NCBI GenBank assembly: GCA_041557595.1 | Contig: JBFFGE010000047.1 | Location: forward strand, 1 to 26,412 | DNA from: JAOTYV01 sp041557595 | GTDB taxonomy: Bacteria > Pseudomonadota > Alphaproteobacteria > UBA8366 | Direction: 5' to 3' | Length of the DNA: 26,412 bases | Shown: piece by piece, positions 16,501-22,546 of the stretch | Numbering within the stretch: position 1 is the stretch's first letter | How the letters are laid out: the number at the start of each line of letters is the position of its first letter | Made by a program: the position numbers and the translations under genes | Notes under the pieces: model-generated | The model's input: the letters and a program-made list of their open reading frames with translations, nothing else | The model's database searches: none | Told to the model about the DNA's origin: nothing

Positions 16501-16886
16501 ACCCTGCGCTGAACCGCCCGGGACGTGCCTTCCAGCAGCACCGACCGATCGTTTATCGCCGCGCCGAGCACCGTCAAATCCTCCCGCAAGACAGCGCGCA
16601 TTCCTTCCGGTGCCGCGGCGAGGGCCTGATCTTTGCGTTGCTCGTTTTTCTCGCGGAATTGCTCGAAAAATTGCGGCCCCGTGGCGCCGGGATCGCGCGT
16701 TCCCGCCTGGAGGTCGCGCGTACCGTCCAACAGGAATGTCGCCGCCAGGATTTCCTGCTCGATACGCTGCTTCACGCGGTCGAGCTCCTGGAGACGCCCG
16801 GTGTTTTCCGGGCCCGGGCCGCCTCCTGCTCCCAAAGTCGAGGTGAACTCGGGGTGGCTGGATAGATCGATTGGAATATTCGGCAT
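13551..16886 (-). CDS. Large phage internal-virion-like protein with C-terminal PD-(D/E)XK nuclease (candidate virion-delivered toxin)
   Basis: This 1111-aa protein has three parts. Residues 1 to about 450 are helical and charged with coiled-coil character; QLTALEANLLRAKNEDALA and RNRGVLPMALRNKYVGLL resemble large ejected internal virion proteins of podoviruses. An acidic proline-rich linker (EIPEEFPEETDETAPPE) and further helices follow. From about residue 730 the sequence is hydrophobic and glycine-rich: EMLPGIGQIVAVKQGVKDF and LGSALELAALVPGIGPLV resemble the pre-toxin segment of polymorphic toxins. The C-terminus fits a PD-(D/E)XK nuclease: Glu895/Glu897 in GEAEILKLL, Asp928 in GRIFDIV, Glu955-Val-Lys957 in GTLIEVKTN, and Gln967 in DLQIRKN. 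GC content falls sharply at the third part. I chose ATG 16884-16886 (AGGAG 12 nt upstream); GTG 16922 is the alternative. Domain calls are inference from motifs. Confidence 0.75.
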   Translation of the reverse strand: MPNIPIDLSSHPEFTSTLGAGGGPGPENTGRLQELDRVKQRIEQEILAATFLLDGTRDLQAGTRDPGATGPQFFEQFREKNEQRKDQALAAAPEGMRAVLREDLTVLGAAINDRSVLLEGTSRAVQRRVRLRTLFERYGDIVRNDPTQLTAIASRATAVFDDMNLPEDRRANIRREVHDLIGNAALDGLIDDPVDAQAMLESGAFDALLTPESLTTRRAQVNGEVQRAQVIAKERAMIELSDAADAGGLTETTIGAAVQAGQLTALEANLLRAKNEDALASAAREQALLERIPAKNGRFDPGVPEDQETVDALWKTVGAEISAGKPEEQASRELTFVRNRGVLPMALRNKYVGLLYSADPALQVAGAKAFGALEKINPRLVENFPPEVRDRARAIGEFADIPLAPDLMVSLAEDSLAKTNQDEIPEEFPEETDETAPPENAPEIRPPVEADDRLTAPAKSPAVTTPIRTSKQFVGLLEETFGQPDEIVDQRARESGFAPDLVRIALSLVSASGASEAGRAEILERARKEIAALPDDRGIPKEQLRKLVDDLGPVLGDRNKTLQAIAANRDAFRDRFQQNRDPGGQFRRLAATFALNSAFEARLFADFSKAEGGLDPTDPRNEIGEELPIESGAERPIRLPRVAFFRKGNDKAFMTVPHSVATALMKEPAANQEKFEFIEKWFSGAFTTGELDDQAKALLGRGDALDAFVAADQALQAGKNQTFVLALILPTFFPKLSGESNIFLDILFEMLPGIGQIVAVKQGVKDFDAMAAAIKKGDFDDAALAGLGSALELAALVPGIGPLVRIFKNSVVNVSRNPRVARWLRDTEGVKKLHSGFAIGRAQELTSTTDVARLRVISRSATAEEVFAPAWPTLNPSQQDTLRALLSNINGAAGEAEILKLLQNGDFTTQITKAAKTFDTEDGGRIFDIVTGEGFRRILNTFVLPQRGGRGTLIEVKTNAAIESDLQIRKNAHLENKIFDEGSVTPKNAPTENQVEFEAIQLLRMPVFKIPEDLFVTTVRSVVAENVKKGGTELKHLTKRDIDNIVEAARSWHQSAGNELTNPVDVLTVVTSIGMFAAATEANRLRMAQKREFNRRTGRDVAESLNQPLGS

Positions 16887-17046
16887 TCTGTGGATCGACT
16901 CCTGTCCAATACGGCACGCCACCGGAGCACCCTTTACGGTGCGGCAGCGGTCTTCAATTTCACGAATGTCTAAGAGTTCTCACGGTGCGCGACGGCTTGG
17001 CGCGGTCGAATGCCCGCTGTCAATTCAACGGTATAAAATCGACAGA

Positions 17047-17082
17047 GAAAACCCCCGCCTCGGGAAACAGGCGGGGGTTTTC
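17047..17082. terminator. Strong bidirectional Rho-independent terminator
   Basis: GAAAACCCCCGCCT (17047-17060) and AGGCGGGGGTTTTC (17069-17082) are exact reverse complements of 14 bp around an 8-nt loop, CGGGAAAC. The GC core is flanked by an A-run on one side and a T-run on the other, so it can terminate in both directions. It lies upstream of both flanking genes and so ends neither of them; see findings. Confidence 0.9.
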
Positions 17083-17264
17083 TGGAGCAAATTGTTTGGC
17101 TTGTTCTATGCGCGGATCATATCGCCATATCGTTCATGGCCTAGCTGCGATTTTCGCTCATTCAGCCTAGTCCAAAAGTATAACGACAAGCGCTCGAGGT
17201 TTCGCCGGTTCGAAGATGTTAAATAATACTTTCGGGTTAATCCAACGGCTGTACATTCAATCGA

Positions 17265-17292
17265 TTGGATGTCTACACTCCGATGCTATTCT
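17265..17292 (+). promoter_or_regulatory. Candidate sigma70-type promoter for the lipoprotein gene
   Basis: TTGGAT (17265-17270) and TATTCT (17287-17292) are separated by 16 nt and point toward the lipoprotein gene, whose start is about 175 bp downstream. The match is partial and rests only on pattern, so this is a weak call. Confidence 0.22.
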
Positions 17293-17467
17293 GCGACCAT
17301 CATCGTCGGCGATGTGGGGTATCGTCCTGATATGTGGGCGTGGCACGGTCCGTCGCGAAAATGAACATAAATCGTACGATCCGTTTGCTGCGGTAAAACC
17401 AACGGAACGGACATCGGCCCGGCCGGCACCGGGTCATCTGAGAGGGGTAGCGCATCGGTATTGGCGC

Positions 17468-19150
17468 ATGAGTGAATTCAGAAGAAAATTATGGCAGGCA
17501 TTGGCCTGGACAAACGTGTACCAGCGAAAGAGCTGGGCGTTGTTGTTGGCGTTTACCGCCCTGCTGGCGACCGGTTGCGATACGGTACCGGATACCCGGC
17601 AAAGTGACGCGCCCGTGTCGCTATGGAATTCCGATCCCGGCGATAGCGTACCGCCTGGATTTCAACAGAACGGCAAACTGAAGATCGCGCTGCTCGTACC
17701 CCTGAGTGGGCCGCACGCGCGGCTCGGCGTTCAACTCCGGGACGCAGGGATACTTGCCCTTTTCGATCATGACGAAGAATCCATCGTGATCCTGCCCAAG
17801 GATACGAAGGGAACCACTGGCGGTGCGATCGAGGCCGCGGAGAGCGCGGTCTCGGAAGGGGTGCAAATCGTGCTCGGCCCGCTATTTTCGCAATCGGTCG
17901 AAGCAATTAAGCCGACGCTGCGCGCCGCCAATATTCAGGCGATCGCATTTTCGAACAATCGTGCCGTCGCCGGCGACCCGGTATTTCTGATCGGCAACCT
18001 CCCGGATACACAGATTACCGCACTATCGGCACATTTGAGACAGACCGATAGGCGTCGCGTCGCGCTCATTGGGCCGGACACGGGGTATCTCCGGTTAATC
18101 CGCGATCGGCTCGTCCAGACCGACAAGGCCGGACAGATCAAACTCGTCGATGTCCGTCTCTATCGCGACAGCGATGACTACACCGCAATTTCGAAGCACG
18201 TCGAAGCCATCACGAAATACAAACAACGCAAGAAAGCGTTGCAGAATATCGTCGCGCCTATCAAACGGGCGTATGAAACGTTCGACGATCCGCAGCGAGC
18301 CATGCAAGTGGCAATGCAGAAAACATCGCGCCTTTCCGAAAGGGCCACGATCAACCAGGCGTCCTACCAACCGGGCTCAAATTCGGACCCGCTTCGCCCT
18401 TCAAGGCCAAGCGCGCCGGATTATGGCTCCGCGATCGCCGACCTCTTGGTGATTTACAATCAGAAACTGAGGGTTTCCAAGACGCCGCATCAGGCGATGG
18501 CGGCGGCACTCGCGGAATTTGAACATCGCGAAACGCTTGGGCCCATAGAGGTCGACTCGATTGTGTTGCCGGTTGGCGGTAAGGCGTTGCTGGTGCTTGC
18601 TCCCATGTTCGAATATTTCAATGCCACGCTGCCCGAAGTTCAATTGCTTGGTACCAGCATTTGGGACAGCGGCGGCATCGAAGGAAAACGCGATCTTATC
18701 GGGAGCAAATTTGTTACCCCGCTCTCCTCGGACTGGTCCGCCTTCCAAACACGATTCAATGAGGTCTTCGGCTATAAACCGGGCGCACTTGCGGCCGCGG
18801 CATTTGACGCGGTCACGGTTGTCACGACAGCGCGAAATAATGAAGCCGCCGAACCGCTCGACACCGCGTTCATTACCCGCGAACAGGGGTTTACCGGCTT
18901 GAATGGCCCGTTCCGGTTCCTGGCGGACGGCAGCAATGAAAAGCGCCTGTATATCGTCGAGATGCGTGCCTCCGGACGGGAGTATTTGTCGACCTGGTCG
19001 CCAGCTGACGAAGCCATGCCGACGAATGCCCTGGGCGAGGACGCCGAACAGAAAATTCAACCCTTCCGGACACCGCCTTCCGAGACTGCTCCGTTACAGC
19101 AGGAAGCGCCGGTTTCTCTCAAGCGCTCGGCCGATACCATCGGTGGCTAG
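17468..19150 (+). CDS. Penicillin-binding protein activator, periplasmic-binding-protein-like lipoprotein
   Basis: The protein is a 560-aa lipoprotein of the LppC/Peripla_BP_6-like group, called PBP activators; E. coli LpoA stimulates PBP1A from the outer membrane. The signal segment KSWALLLAFTALLATGC ends in a lipobox with Cys37 as the lipidated residue. The mature part opens with the type I periplasmic-binding fold: LKIALLVPLSGPHARLGVQL, ESAVSEGVQIVLGPLFSQSV and AIAFSNNRAVAGDPVFLIG. A long helical insert (about 230-340) is typical of alphaproteobacterial members. VQLLGTSIWDSGGI and GYKPGALAAAAFDAV belong to the second lobe. ATG 17468 gives a long n-region; GTG near 17513 would give a tighter signal peptide. 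Phage-type genes lie on both sides, an odd place for a cell-wall gene. Confidence 0.85.
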   Translation: MSEFRRKLWQALAWTNVYQRKSWALLLAFTALLATGCDTVPDTRQSDAPVSLWNSDPGDSVPPGFQQNGKLKIALLVPLSGPHARLGVQLRDAGILALFDHDEESIVILPKDTKGTTGGAIEAAESAVSEGVQIVLGPLFSQSVEAIKPTLRAANIQAIAFSNNRAVAGDPVFLIGNLPDTQITALSAHLRQTDRRRVALIGPDTGYLRLIRDRLVQTDKAGQIKLVDVRLYRDSDDYTAISKHVEAITKYKQRKKALQNIVAPIKRAYETFDDPQRAMQVAMQKTSRLSERATINQASYQPGSNSDPLRPSRPSAPDYGSAIADLLVIYNQKLRVSKTPHQAMAAALAEFEHRETLGPIEVDSIVLPVGGKALLVLAPMFEYFNATLPEVQLLGTSIWDSGGIEGKRDLIGSKFVTPLSSDWSAFQTRFNEVFGYKPGALAAAAFDAVTVVTTARNNEAAEPLDTAFITREQGFTGLNGPFRFLADGSNEKRLYIVEMRASGREYLSTWSPADEAMPTNALGEDAEQKIQPFRTPPSETAPLQQEAPVSLKRSADTIGG

Positions 19151-19270
19151 ACCATTTCTTGTTTAAATTTAGTCATATGAAGTGACCTATCGCTCGGGAT
19201 TTGCCCTAATTCTCCGCTTTCTACATTTCCAGAGGCATCCGGAGCGCGATCCCGGGAAAAGGATCTCGGT

Positions 19271-19499
19271 TCACGGTTTCGGTCTTAGCGTTCCCTGAAA
19301 TCGCCCATAGACGCCCTGGCCCACGTCAATTCGCCCTGAACTCGTAAAGTAGGTCAGTTGTTTCGCGCTCATCCCATGGGTATGCGACCATAAATCGCCG
19401 ATTGTCATCTCCCGACCGGCCCGGATCACCGATCTTGCCGGGCACAAGCTTGGCGACCTTCCGCCACTGCTGATCGGATAGCTCATCGCGCTTGACCAT
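19271..19499 (-). pseudogene. IS5-family transposase remnant (DUF4096-like N-terminus), frameshifted
   Basis: From ATG 19497-19499 the frame reads MVKRDELSDQQWRKVAKLVP and then GKIGDPGRSGDDNRRFMVA, which matches the N-terminal DUF4096 domain of IS5-family transposases. The similarity is lost after about 39 codons and the frame stops at 19326-19328. A further recognisable piece, GVYGRFQGTL, matches the next family segment (SVYRRFxRW) in another frame at about 19280-19310, so at least one frameshift and deletions have occurred. GGAGG lies upstream of the ATG. The rest of the element is absent. It marks past insertion near the phage/host boundary. Confidence 0.7.
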
Positions 19500-19680
19500 A
19501 CCAACACCTCCAACTGTGAAACAGTCGGGAGCTAGGAATCACATCAAACACAAAATGTGAATCCTGAATGTCGGTTGAACCTAACGCGCGCTCCGCCGGC
19601 ACCGATGCGAAAAAGAAACCGTATAGGACAGTTAGCATTGCCGCGGCCCCAGCAAGAAAATAGAGAGGGCGGCGGTTCAT
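19483..19680 (-). CDS. Possible small membrane protein, perhaps truncated by IS insertion
   Basis: A 65-codon frame begins at ATG 19678-19680 with AGGTG 10 nt upstream. It has one strong hydrophobic segment, RPLYFLAGAAAMLTVLYGFFFA, split by no charged residue after the initial arginines, typical of an N-terminal membrane anchor. The last 15 or so codons overlap the presumed IS end and the transposase start, so the native C-terminus may have been replaced. No family is recognised. Confidence 0.35.
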   Translation of the reverse strand: MNRRPLYFLAGAAAMLTVLYGFFFASVPAERALGSTDIQDSHFVFDVIPSSRLFHSWRCWYGQAR

Positions 19681-19856
19681 TGCGCTCGGCACCTATTCGG
19701 GACGTTGAATTGCACGTAGCGAGACATGACCCATTTCGATGCCCGGACGGGACCAAGGACTTGGACCCTTAACAAAGGTGCCGATGATTCGGGAACATTG
19801 AAAGTCACACCGCACATGCATGGCCCTGAGTTGCCCGCAAGCGGGATGCGGTCCCC

Positions 19857-19880
19857 TGCAGGCCGAATCGCGGACCTGCA
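19857..19880. repeat. Stem-loop downstream of the phage lysis genes
   Basis: TGCAGG (19857-19862) pairs with CCTGCA (19875-19880), and an inner CCG/CGG pair extends the stem with one bulged base. It lies 17 bp past the stop of the last minus-strand phage gene. No T-run follows, so it may be a weak or Rho-assisted terminator or an mRNA end structure. Confidence 0.35.
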
Positions 19881-19896
19881 AAACTGCGATGCCCCT

Positions 19897-20106
19897 CTAA
19901 GCCCCTTGAATGCGGTCGTGGAGATCGTCTGCATCCGAGAAGACATCGGCCATTTCCGCGTCGGTCATGTCGCGGCCTTCGTCGACCGCCTTCTGGAGCT
20001 TGGCGTGCATGGTCTTGAATTTCGCCTGCGACAGCGGATAGGACGCCAGCAGCCCAATCGCGAGGTCGAGCAGCTTGGCGAGCAAGAGCGCCGTACCGGT
20101 TTTCAT
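19897..20106 (-). CDS. Small phage-module protein, 69 aa, function unknown
   Basis: The 69-aa product has a hydrophobic N-terminal segment (ALLLAKLLDLAIGLLASYPL), a basic middle (QAKFKTMHAKLQKAV) and an acidic C-terminus (DMTDAEMADVFSDADDLHD). It could be a small membrane-associated protein of the lysis cassette. Its ATG overlaps the stop of the preceding lipoprotein gene by 4 bp (ATGA), strong evidence of translational coupling and of being a real gene. It is the last gene of the minus-strand phage series. No known domain was recognised. Confidence 0.65.
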   Translation of the reverse strand: MKTGTALLLAKLLDLAIGLLASYPLSQAKFKTMHAKLQKAVDEGRDMTDAEMADVFSDADDLHDRIQGA

Positions 20107-20441
20107 TGTGTCAGCTTCCCTTCTGTCACCAATCTCGTTCGAAGTTCCCGCAAGGCGGTTTCCGCGACGAGCACCGTAATCTCGGTCAGCTCGCCCCGAT
20201 CATAGGCCGCTCGCGCAATCCCGAGCGCCGCGTAGACCCGGCGATCCAGCTCCTTCAAGGTCGCCTTTGTCTCCGGCAAGGTCAGCGGGTCGGACACGGT
20301 TTGCAGGACGATTTGGCCGTAAACGATGTAATCGCCCGTGGCAGCGTACAGGCGTTGCTGCGGCGTGGCCGCAGTCGATTGCAGCGAGCCTGCACAACCA
20401 GCGGCCACGAGGACGATAAGAAGCGCCGCGTACTTCCGCAT
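20103..20441 (-). CDS. Small phage-module lipoprotein
   Basis: This 112-aa protein begins MRKYAALLIVLVAAGCAGS, a short lipoprotein signal peptide with lipobox VAAGC. The remainder is helical (ATLKELDRRVYAALGIARAA and ITVLVAETALRELRTRL). Its position right after the holin suggests a spanin-like or other envelope role in lysis, but it is longer than classical Rz1 and is not proline-rich. ATG 20439-20441 lies 1 bp after the holin stop; a start at 20459 would overlap the holin gene and destroy the signal peptide. The downstream gene overlaps by 4 bp. Confidence 0.72.
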   Translation of the reverse strand: MRKYAALLIVLVAAGCAGSLQSTAATPQQRLYAATGDYIVYGQIVLQTVSDPLTLPETKATLKELDRRVYAALGIARAAYDRGELTEITVLVAETALRELRTRLVTEGKLTQ

Positions 20442-20442
20442 G

Positions 20443-20628
20443 TCACTGTTTCCCGTCATCGACGTTGGGCACGGCCCAAACGCCGAATGCCGTCAGCAAT
20501 GGAACGAGAATCGCCATCACCGCCTCGGCGGAAATGCCCTGTCCGGAGAGATCGATGCCAAGAAACGTCTGGACGGCGACGATGACCGCGCCCAGGACCG
20601 CAATAATGAGTTTCGAGTACCTAGCCAT
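20443..20628 (-). CDS. Putative holin, r1t-type, 61 aa
   Basis: This 61-aa protein has two hydrophobic segments, LIIAVLGAVIVAVQTFLG and AVMAILVPLLTAFGVWAV, ending in the motif GVWAVPN and a short polar tail. The layout and the GV(Y/W)AVPN signature fit the phage r1t holin family, which makes membrane lesions that release the endolysin. ATG 20626-20628 has a strong AAGGAAA upstream; the longer frame to 20718 lacks such support. It lies in a tight lysis series, but no endolysin gene is present in the window. Confidence 0.8.
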   Translation of the reverse strand: MARYSKLIIAVLGAVIVAVQTFLGIDLSGQGISAEAVMAILVPLLTAFGVWAVPNVDDGKQ

Positions 20629-20724
20629 ATCGGTTTCCTTCCAATACTGAGAAGACCGCCCTAAAGGCGGCCGATGCGAAATCGATGGATGCGACTGGCC
20701 TGCAATCGCCCCAAGCATTCCAAT

Positions 20725-21030
20725 TTAATGAACTCTGGTTTTTGGCGGATTCGGGCTGGCCGCCAAGCTTTCCCATGCTTCGCCGGCGGCCAAGAGACAG
20801 GTCGGCCCAGCCGGCACGGTGTATAGCAAGGTCCAACTCCCATCGGCGGCGACATAGAGTTCCACAAGGCCGCCGCTGCCGGTCAGTGCTACGGCGGATT
20901 TCCGTTCGCCATAGGCTTGCTCAAGCGCCGCGACGATTTTCTCTCGATCGCCGCAGACGCCTTGCGCCCAGCCGGAACCGGCGCATGAAATCAAAACCAC
21001 CAGCGACAGCGGGAACGTCCATCGCCACAT
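20725..21030 (-). CDS. Small exported protein of phage module
   Basis: The 101-aa protein has a signal peptide (MWRWTFPLSLVVLISCAGS). Cleavage may follow WAQ, or the LISC at residues 13-16 may act as a lipobox. The mature part has CGDREKIVAALEQAYGE, then ALTGSGGLVELYVAADGSWT and GPTCLLAAGEAWESL, with two cysteines that could form a disulfide. Small proteins with this pattern are common as hypotheticals in alphaproteobacterial chromosomes and prophages; no function is known to me. It starts 4 bp after the stop of the XhlA-like gene and is probably co-translated. Confidence 0.7.
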   Translation of the reverse strand: MWRWTFPLSLVVLISCAGSGWAQGVCGDREKIVAALEQAYGERKSAVALTGSGGLVELYVAADGSWTLLYTVPAGPTCLLAAGEAWESLAASPNPPKTRVH

Positions 21031-21034
21031 TGGC

Positions 21035-21229
21035 CTAGCCCGACGGCCAAAAGGCCATTTTCGCCAGCAAGCCGATAATGATGACCATTCCGGTCACCAT
21101 GCCCGCTTCAAGCCGGGTAATCTTGCGCGACAATGATTTCATGTGGTCGTACAGATTCTTGTACCGCACGCCACAGGATACGACATGGGCCTGCAGGCTC
21201 TTCGTCTCGGCCGGGTTGATATCCGTCAT
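21035..21229 (-). CDS. Small coiled-coil/membrane protein, XhlA-like
   Basis: This 64-aa protein has a polar helical N-terminus (HVVSCGVRYKNLYDHMKSLS), then RKITRLEAGMVTGMVIIIGL forming one membrane segment near the C-terminus. That arrangement matches XhlA-type accessory membrane proteins of phage lysis cassettes; similarity is by layout and not by a diagnostic motif. I chose ATG 21227-21229, preceded by GGAG at about 8 nt. The open frame extends to 21370 but would overlap the tail-fibre end. The start overlaps by 4 bp (ATGA) the stop of a 16-codon mini-ORF. Confidence 0.65.
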   Translation of the reverse strand: MTDINPAETKSLQAHVVSCGVRYKNLYDHMKSLSRKITRLEAGMVTGMVIIIGLLAKMAFWPSG

Positions 21230-21276
21230 CGGGCGACTCCGACATTGGGCGCCGCCACCGTTGCGGAAATTTTCAT
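21226..21276 (-). CDS. 16-codon mini-ORF coupled to XhlA-like gene
   Basis: From ATG 21274-21276 a 16-codon frame reads MKISATVAAPNVGVAR and stops with TGA at 21226-21228, overlapping the ATG of the XhlA-like gene by 4 bp. AAGGG lies about 7 nt upstream. It may be a leader peptide that couples translation, or simply a short chance frame. Confidence 0.3.
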   Translation of the reverse strand: MKISATVAAPNVGVAR

Positions 21277-21336
21277 GTTTCATCCCTTTCTGAAAACGAA
21301 GCGCGCCGGTCGCAGCCTGATGCAGAGGTGAATCGA

Positions 21337-22497
21337 TCAGAACTTCACGATCAAATTCAGCGCGATACATGGCGGCATGTTGTTGTGCGGCTGATCGCCG
21401 CCGCGGGGATGCATCCCCTGATTGACGTTCAGGTTTTGCGAGCCATTGGTGTCGGCCATGACGAATTTGCTCCCGCCGGTGGAGTCGAAATCATTGGAAC
21501 GCCATTCGTCGACGTTGTGGTCGTGCCCCGGCATTTCATCGATGGTCAGCGTGTGAACTTCGGTGCCGCCGACGTCGCCCAGCGTCCGGGCGGTCAAGCC
21601 GCCGACCGCACCCGCCATGATCGGCAAACGCTGACGGGCATCCGGCATCGTGAGGGTCTTGCCCGAATTCCAATCCGCTTGCGCACTCCCGCCGCGTCCG
21701 GTCGAGACCGGCGCGTGTGCATCCGCAATCGACGCCCAAAATTCTTTGAACAGTTCCTCATACTGCGGGTCGGCCAGGGTCGCGCCCGATCCGGCGTCGC
21801 CGATGCTATCGCCGTTGAGCACGATCCAGCCCACCGGGGGCGTCGATCGGATTGTCAGATCCACCTTGCCGACATAGTCGCCCGTCGCCCCCGCCGGCGC
21901 CACATCCGTACCGATGACCAGACCCAGCGATTGCCGGGCGGTCGCCGCATCGATGTCATCCAAGACCGCCTGCATAAACCCGCTTACCGGGATACTGCCG
22001 CTAATCCCGCCGGCGGATGCAATTGGATTTCCGGCACCGTCGAAGGCGAGGAATTTGTTGGCGCGCAGTCCGCTATTCGGAATTTCGCCTGGAATCGTCG
22101 AGGAATCGGTTGTCGGAAATCGGAGCGCACGGTCCACGTCGGCGGCGGCATCCTGGACGATCATGGTAACCCGGTCGAGACCGCTTTCATGGGTTGCGGC
22201 GGGGAATGGATCATTGTCGGTGTAGTCGATTGCCTGAAAACGCTGCGTGCGCCGGACAATGGTCCAACTCACGCCGACCGGCGGGGCCGATGTCGCACTC
22301 ACCGCACCACTCGCGCCCATTCCGCCGGATACGGTAAACTCATTGTTCAACGATTTGGACGTCTCCGCCCCGGTCGTCAAATCGCGTTCGATGATCTCCA
22401 GGTCGCTGGCATCCAGGAAAGCATACGGTACCGGGAAATCTGTCGTACTGCCGTCCCCGTCATAGGAAACGCGATTGACCGTCGATGTCAGGGTCAT
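21337..22497 (-). CDS. Phage tail fibre/collar protein
   Basis: This 386-aa protein starts with VNRVSYDGDGSTTDFPVPYA, the conserved N-terminal domain of T7 gp17-like tail fibres that attaches to the tail. A linker follows, with ATHESGLDRVTMIVQDAAAD. From about residue 220 a tail-collar domain appears: PPVGWIVLNGDSIGDAGSG and then TLTMPDARQRLPIMAG. The C-terminus ends with MPGHDHN and QPHNNMPPCIALNLIVKF, the usual histidine-rich metal-binding end of short-tail-fibre receptor-binding tips. GAGGTAGTCC precedes ATG 22495-22497. It is probably the host-recognition protein of the phage or phage-like particle. Confidence 0.88.
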   Translation of the reverse strand: MTLTSTVNRVSYDGDGSTTDFPVPYAFLDASDLEIIERDLTTGAETSKSLNNEFTVSGGMGASGAVSATSAPPVGVSWTIVRRTQRFQAIDYTDNDPFPAATHESGLDRVTMIVQDAAADVDRALRFPTTDSSTIPGEIPNSGLRANKFLAFDGAGNPIASAGGISGSIPVSGFMQAVLDDIDAATARQSLGLVIGTDVAPAGATGDYVGKVDLTIRSTPPVGWIVLNGDSIGDAGSGATLADPQYEELFKEFWASIADAHAPVSTGRGGSAQADWNSGKTLTMPDARQRLPIMAGAVGGLTARTLGDVGGTEVHTLTIDEMPGHDHNVDEWRSNDFDSTGGSKFVMADTNGSQNLNVNQGMHPRGGDQPHNNMPPCIALNLIVKF

Positions 22498-22546
22498 GGA
22501 CTACCTCGAATTTTGAATGTTCGCGAAGTCGTAATTGCGGCCGCCG

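Larger units (their letters stand above)
16887..17467. other. Intergenic region between divergent toxin-like and lipoprotein genes
   Basis: This 580-bp stretch separates the start of the toxin-like gene (-) from that of the PBP-activator gene (+). It holds a strong terminator (17047-17082), a small GCACC-CTTTAC-GGTGC hairpin close to the toxin-like start, and a candidate promoter at 17265-17292. An open frame from 17216 runs into the lipoprotein gene, but its first 84 codons look non-coding. No tRNA or other known RNA was recognised. Confidence 0.6.
19151..19896. other. Decayed junction region between lipoprotein gene and phage module
   Basis: About 745 bp without an intact recognised gene. 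It holds an IS5-type transposase remnant (19271-19499), a small possible membrane ORF (19483-19680), a short palindrome ACTGTTTCACAGT just upstream of the transposase start that may be part of an IS end, and a stem-loop at 19857-19880 close to the end of the lysis module. From 19151 to 19270 and 19681 to 19856 I see nothing definite. Confidence 0.5.

Noticed and set aside
17195..17215. GGTTCGAAG resembling a tRNA T-loop, considered as an attachment-site tRNA remnant
   Set aside because: No paired T-stem, anticodon arm or acceptor stem can be built around it.
17216..17467. N-terminal extension of the lipoprotein gene by 84 codons
   Set aside because: The extension would bury the signal peptide and lipobox inside the protein, and the sequence looks intergenic with a promoter-like site.
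19726..20205. 159-codon + strand frame opposite the lysis genes
   Set aside because: It spans intergenic DNA and two minus-strand genes joined by ATGA overlap, and has no start signal or family pattern.
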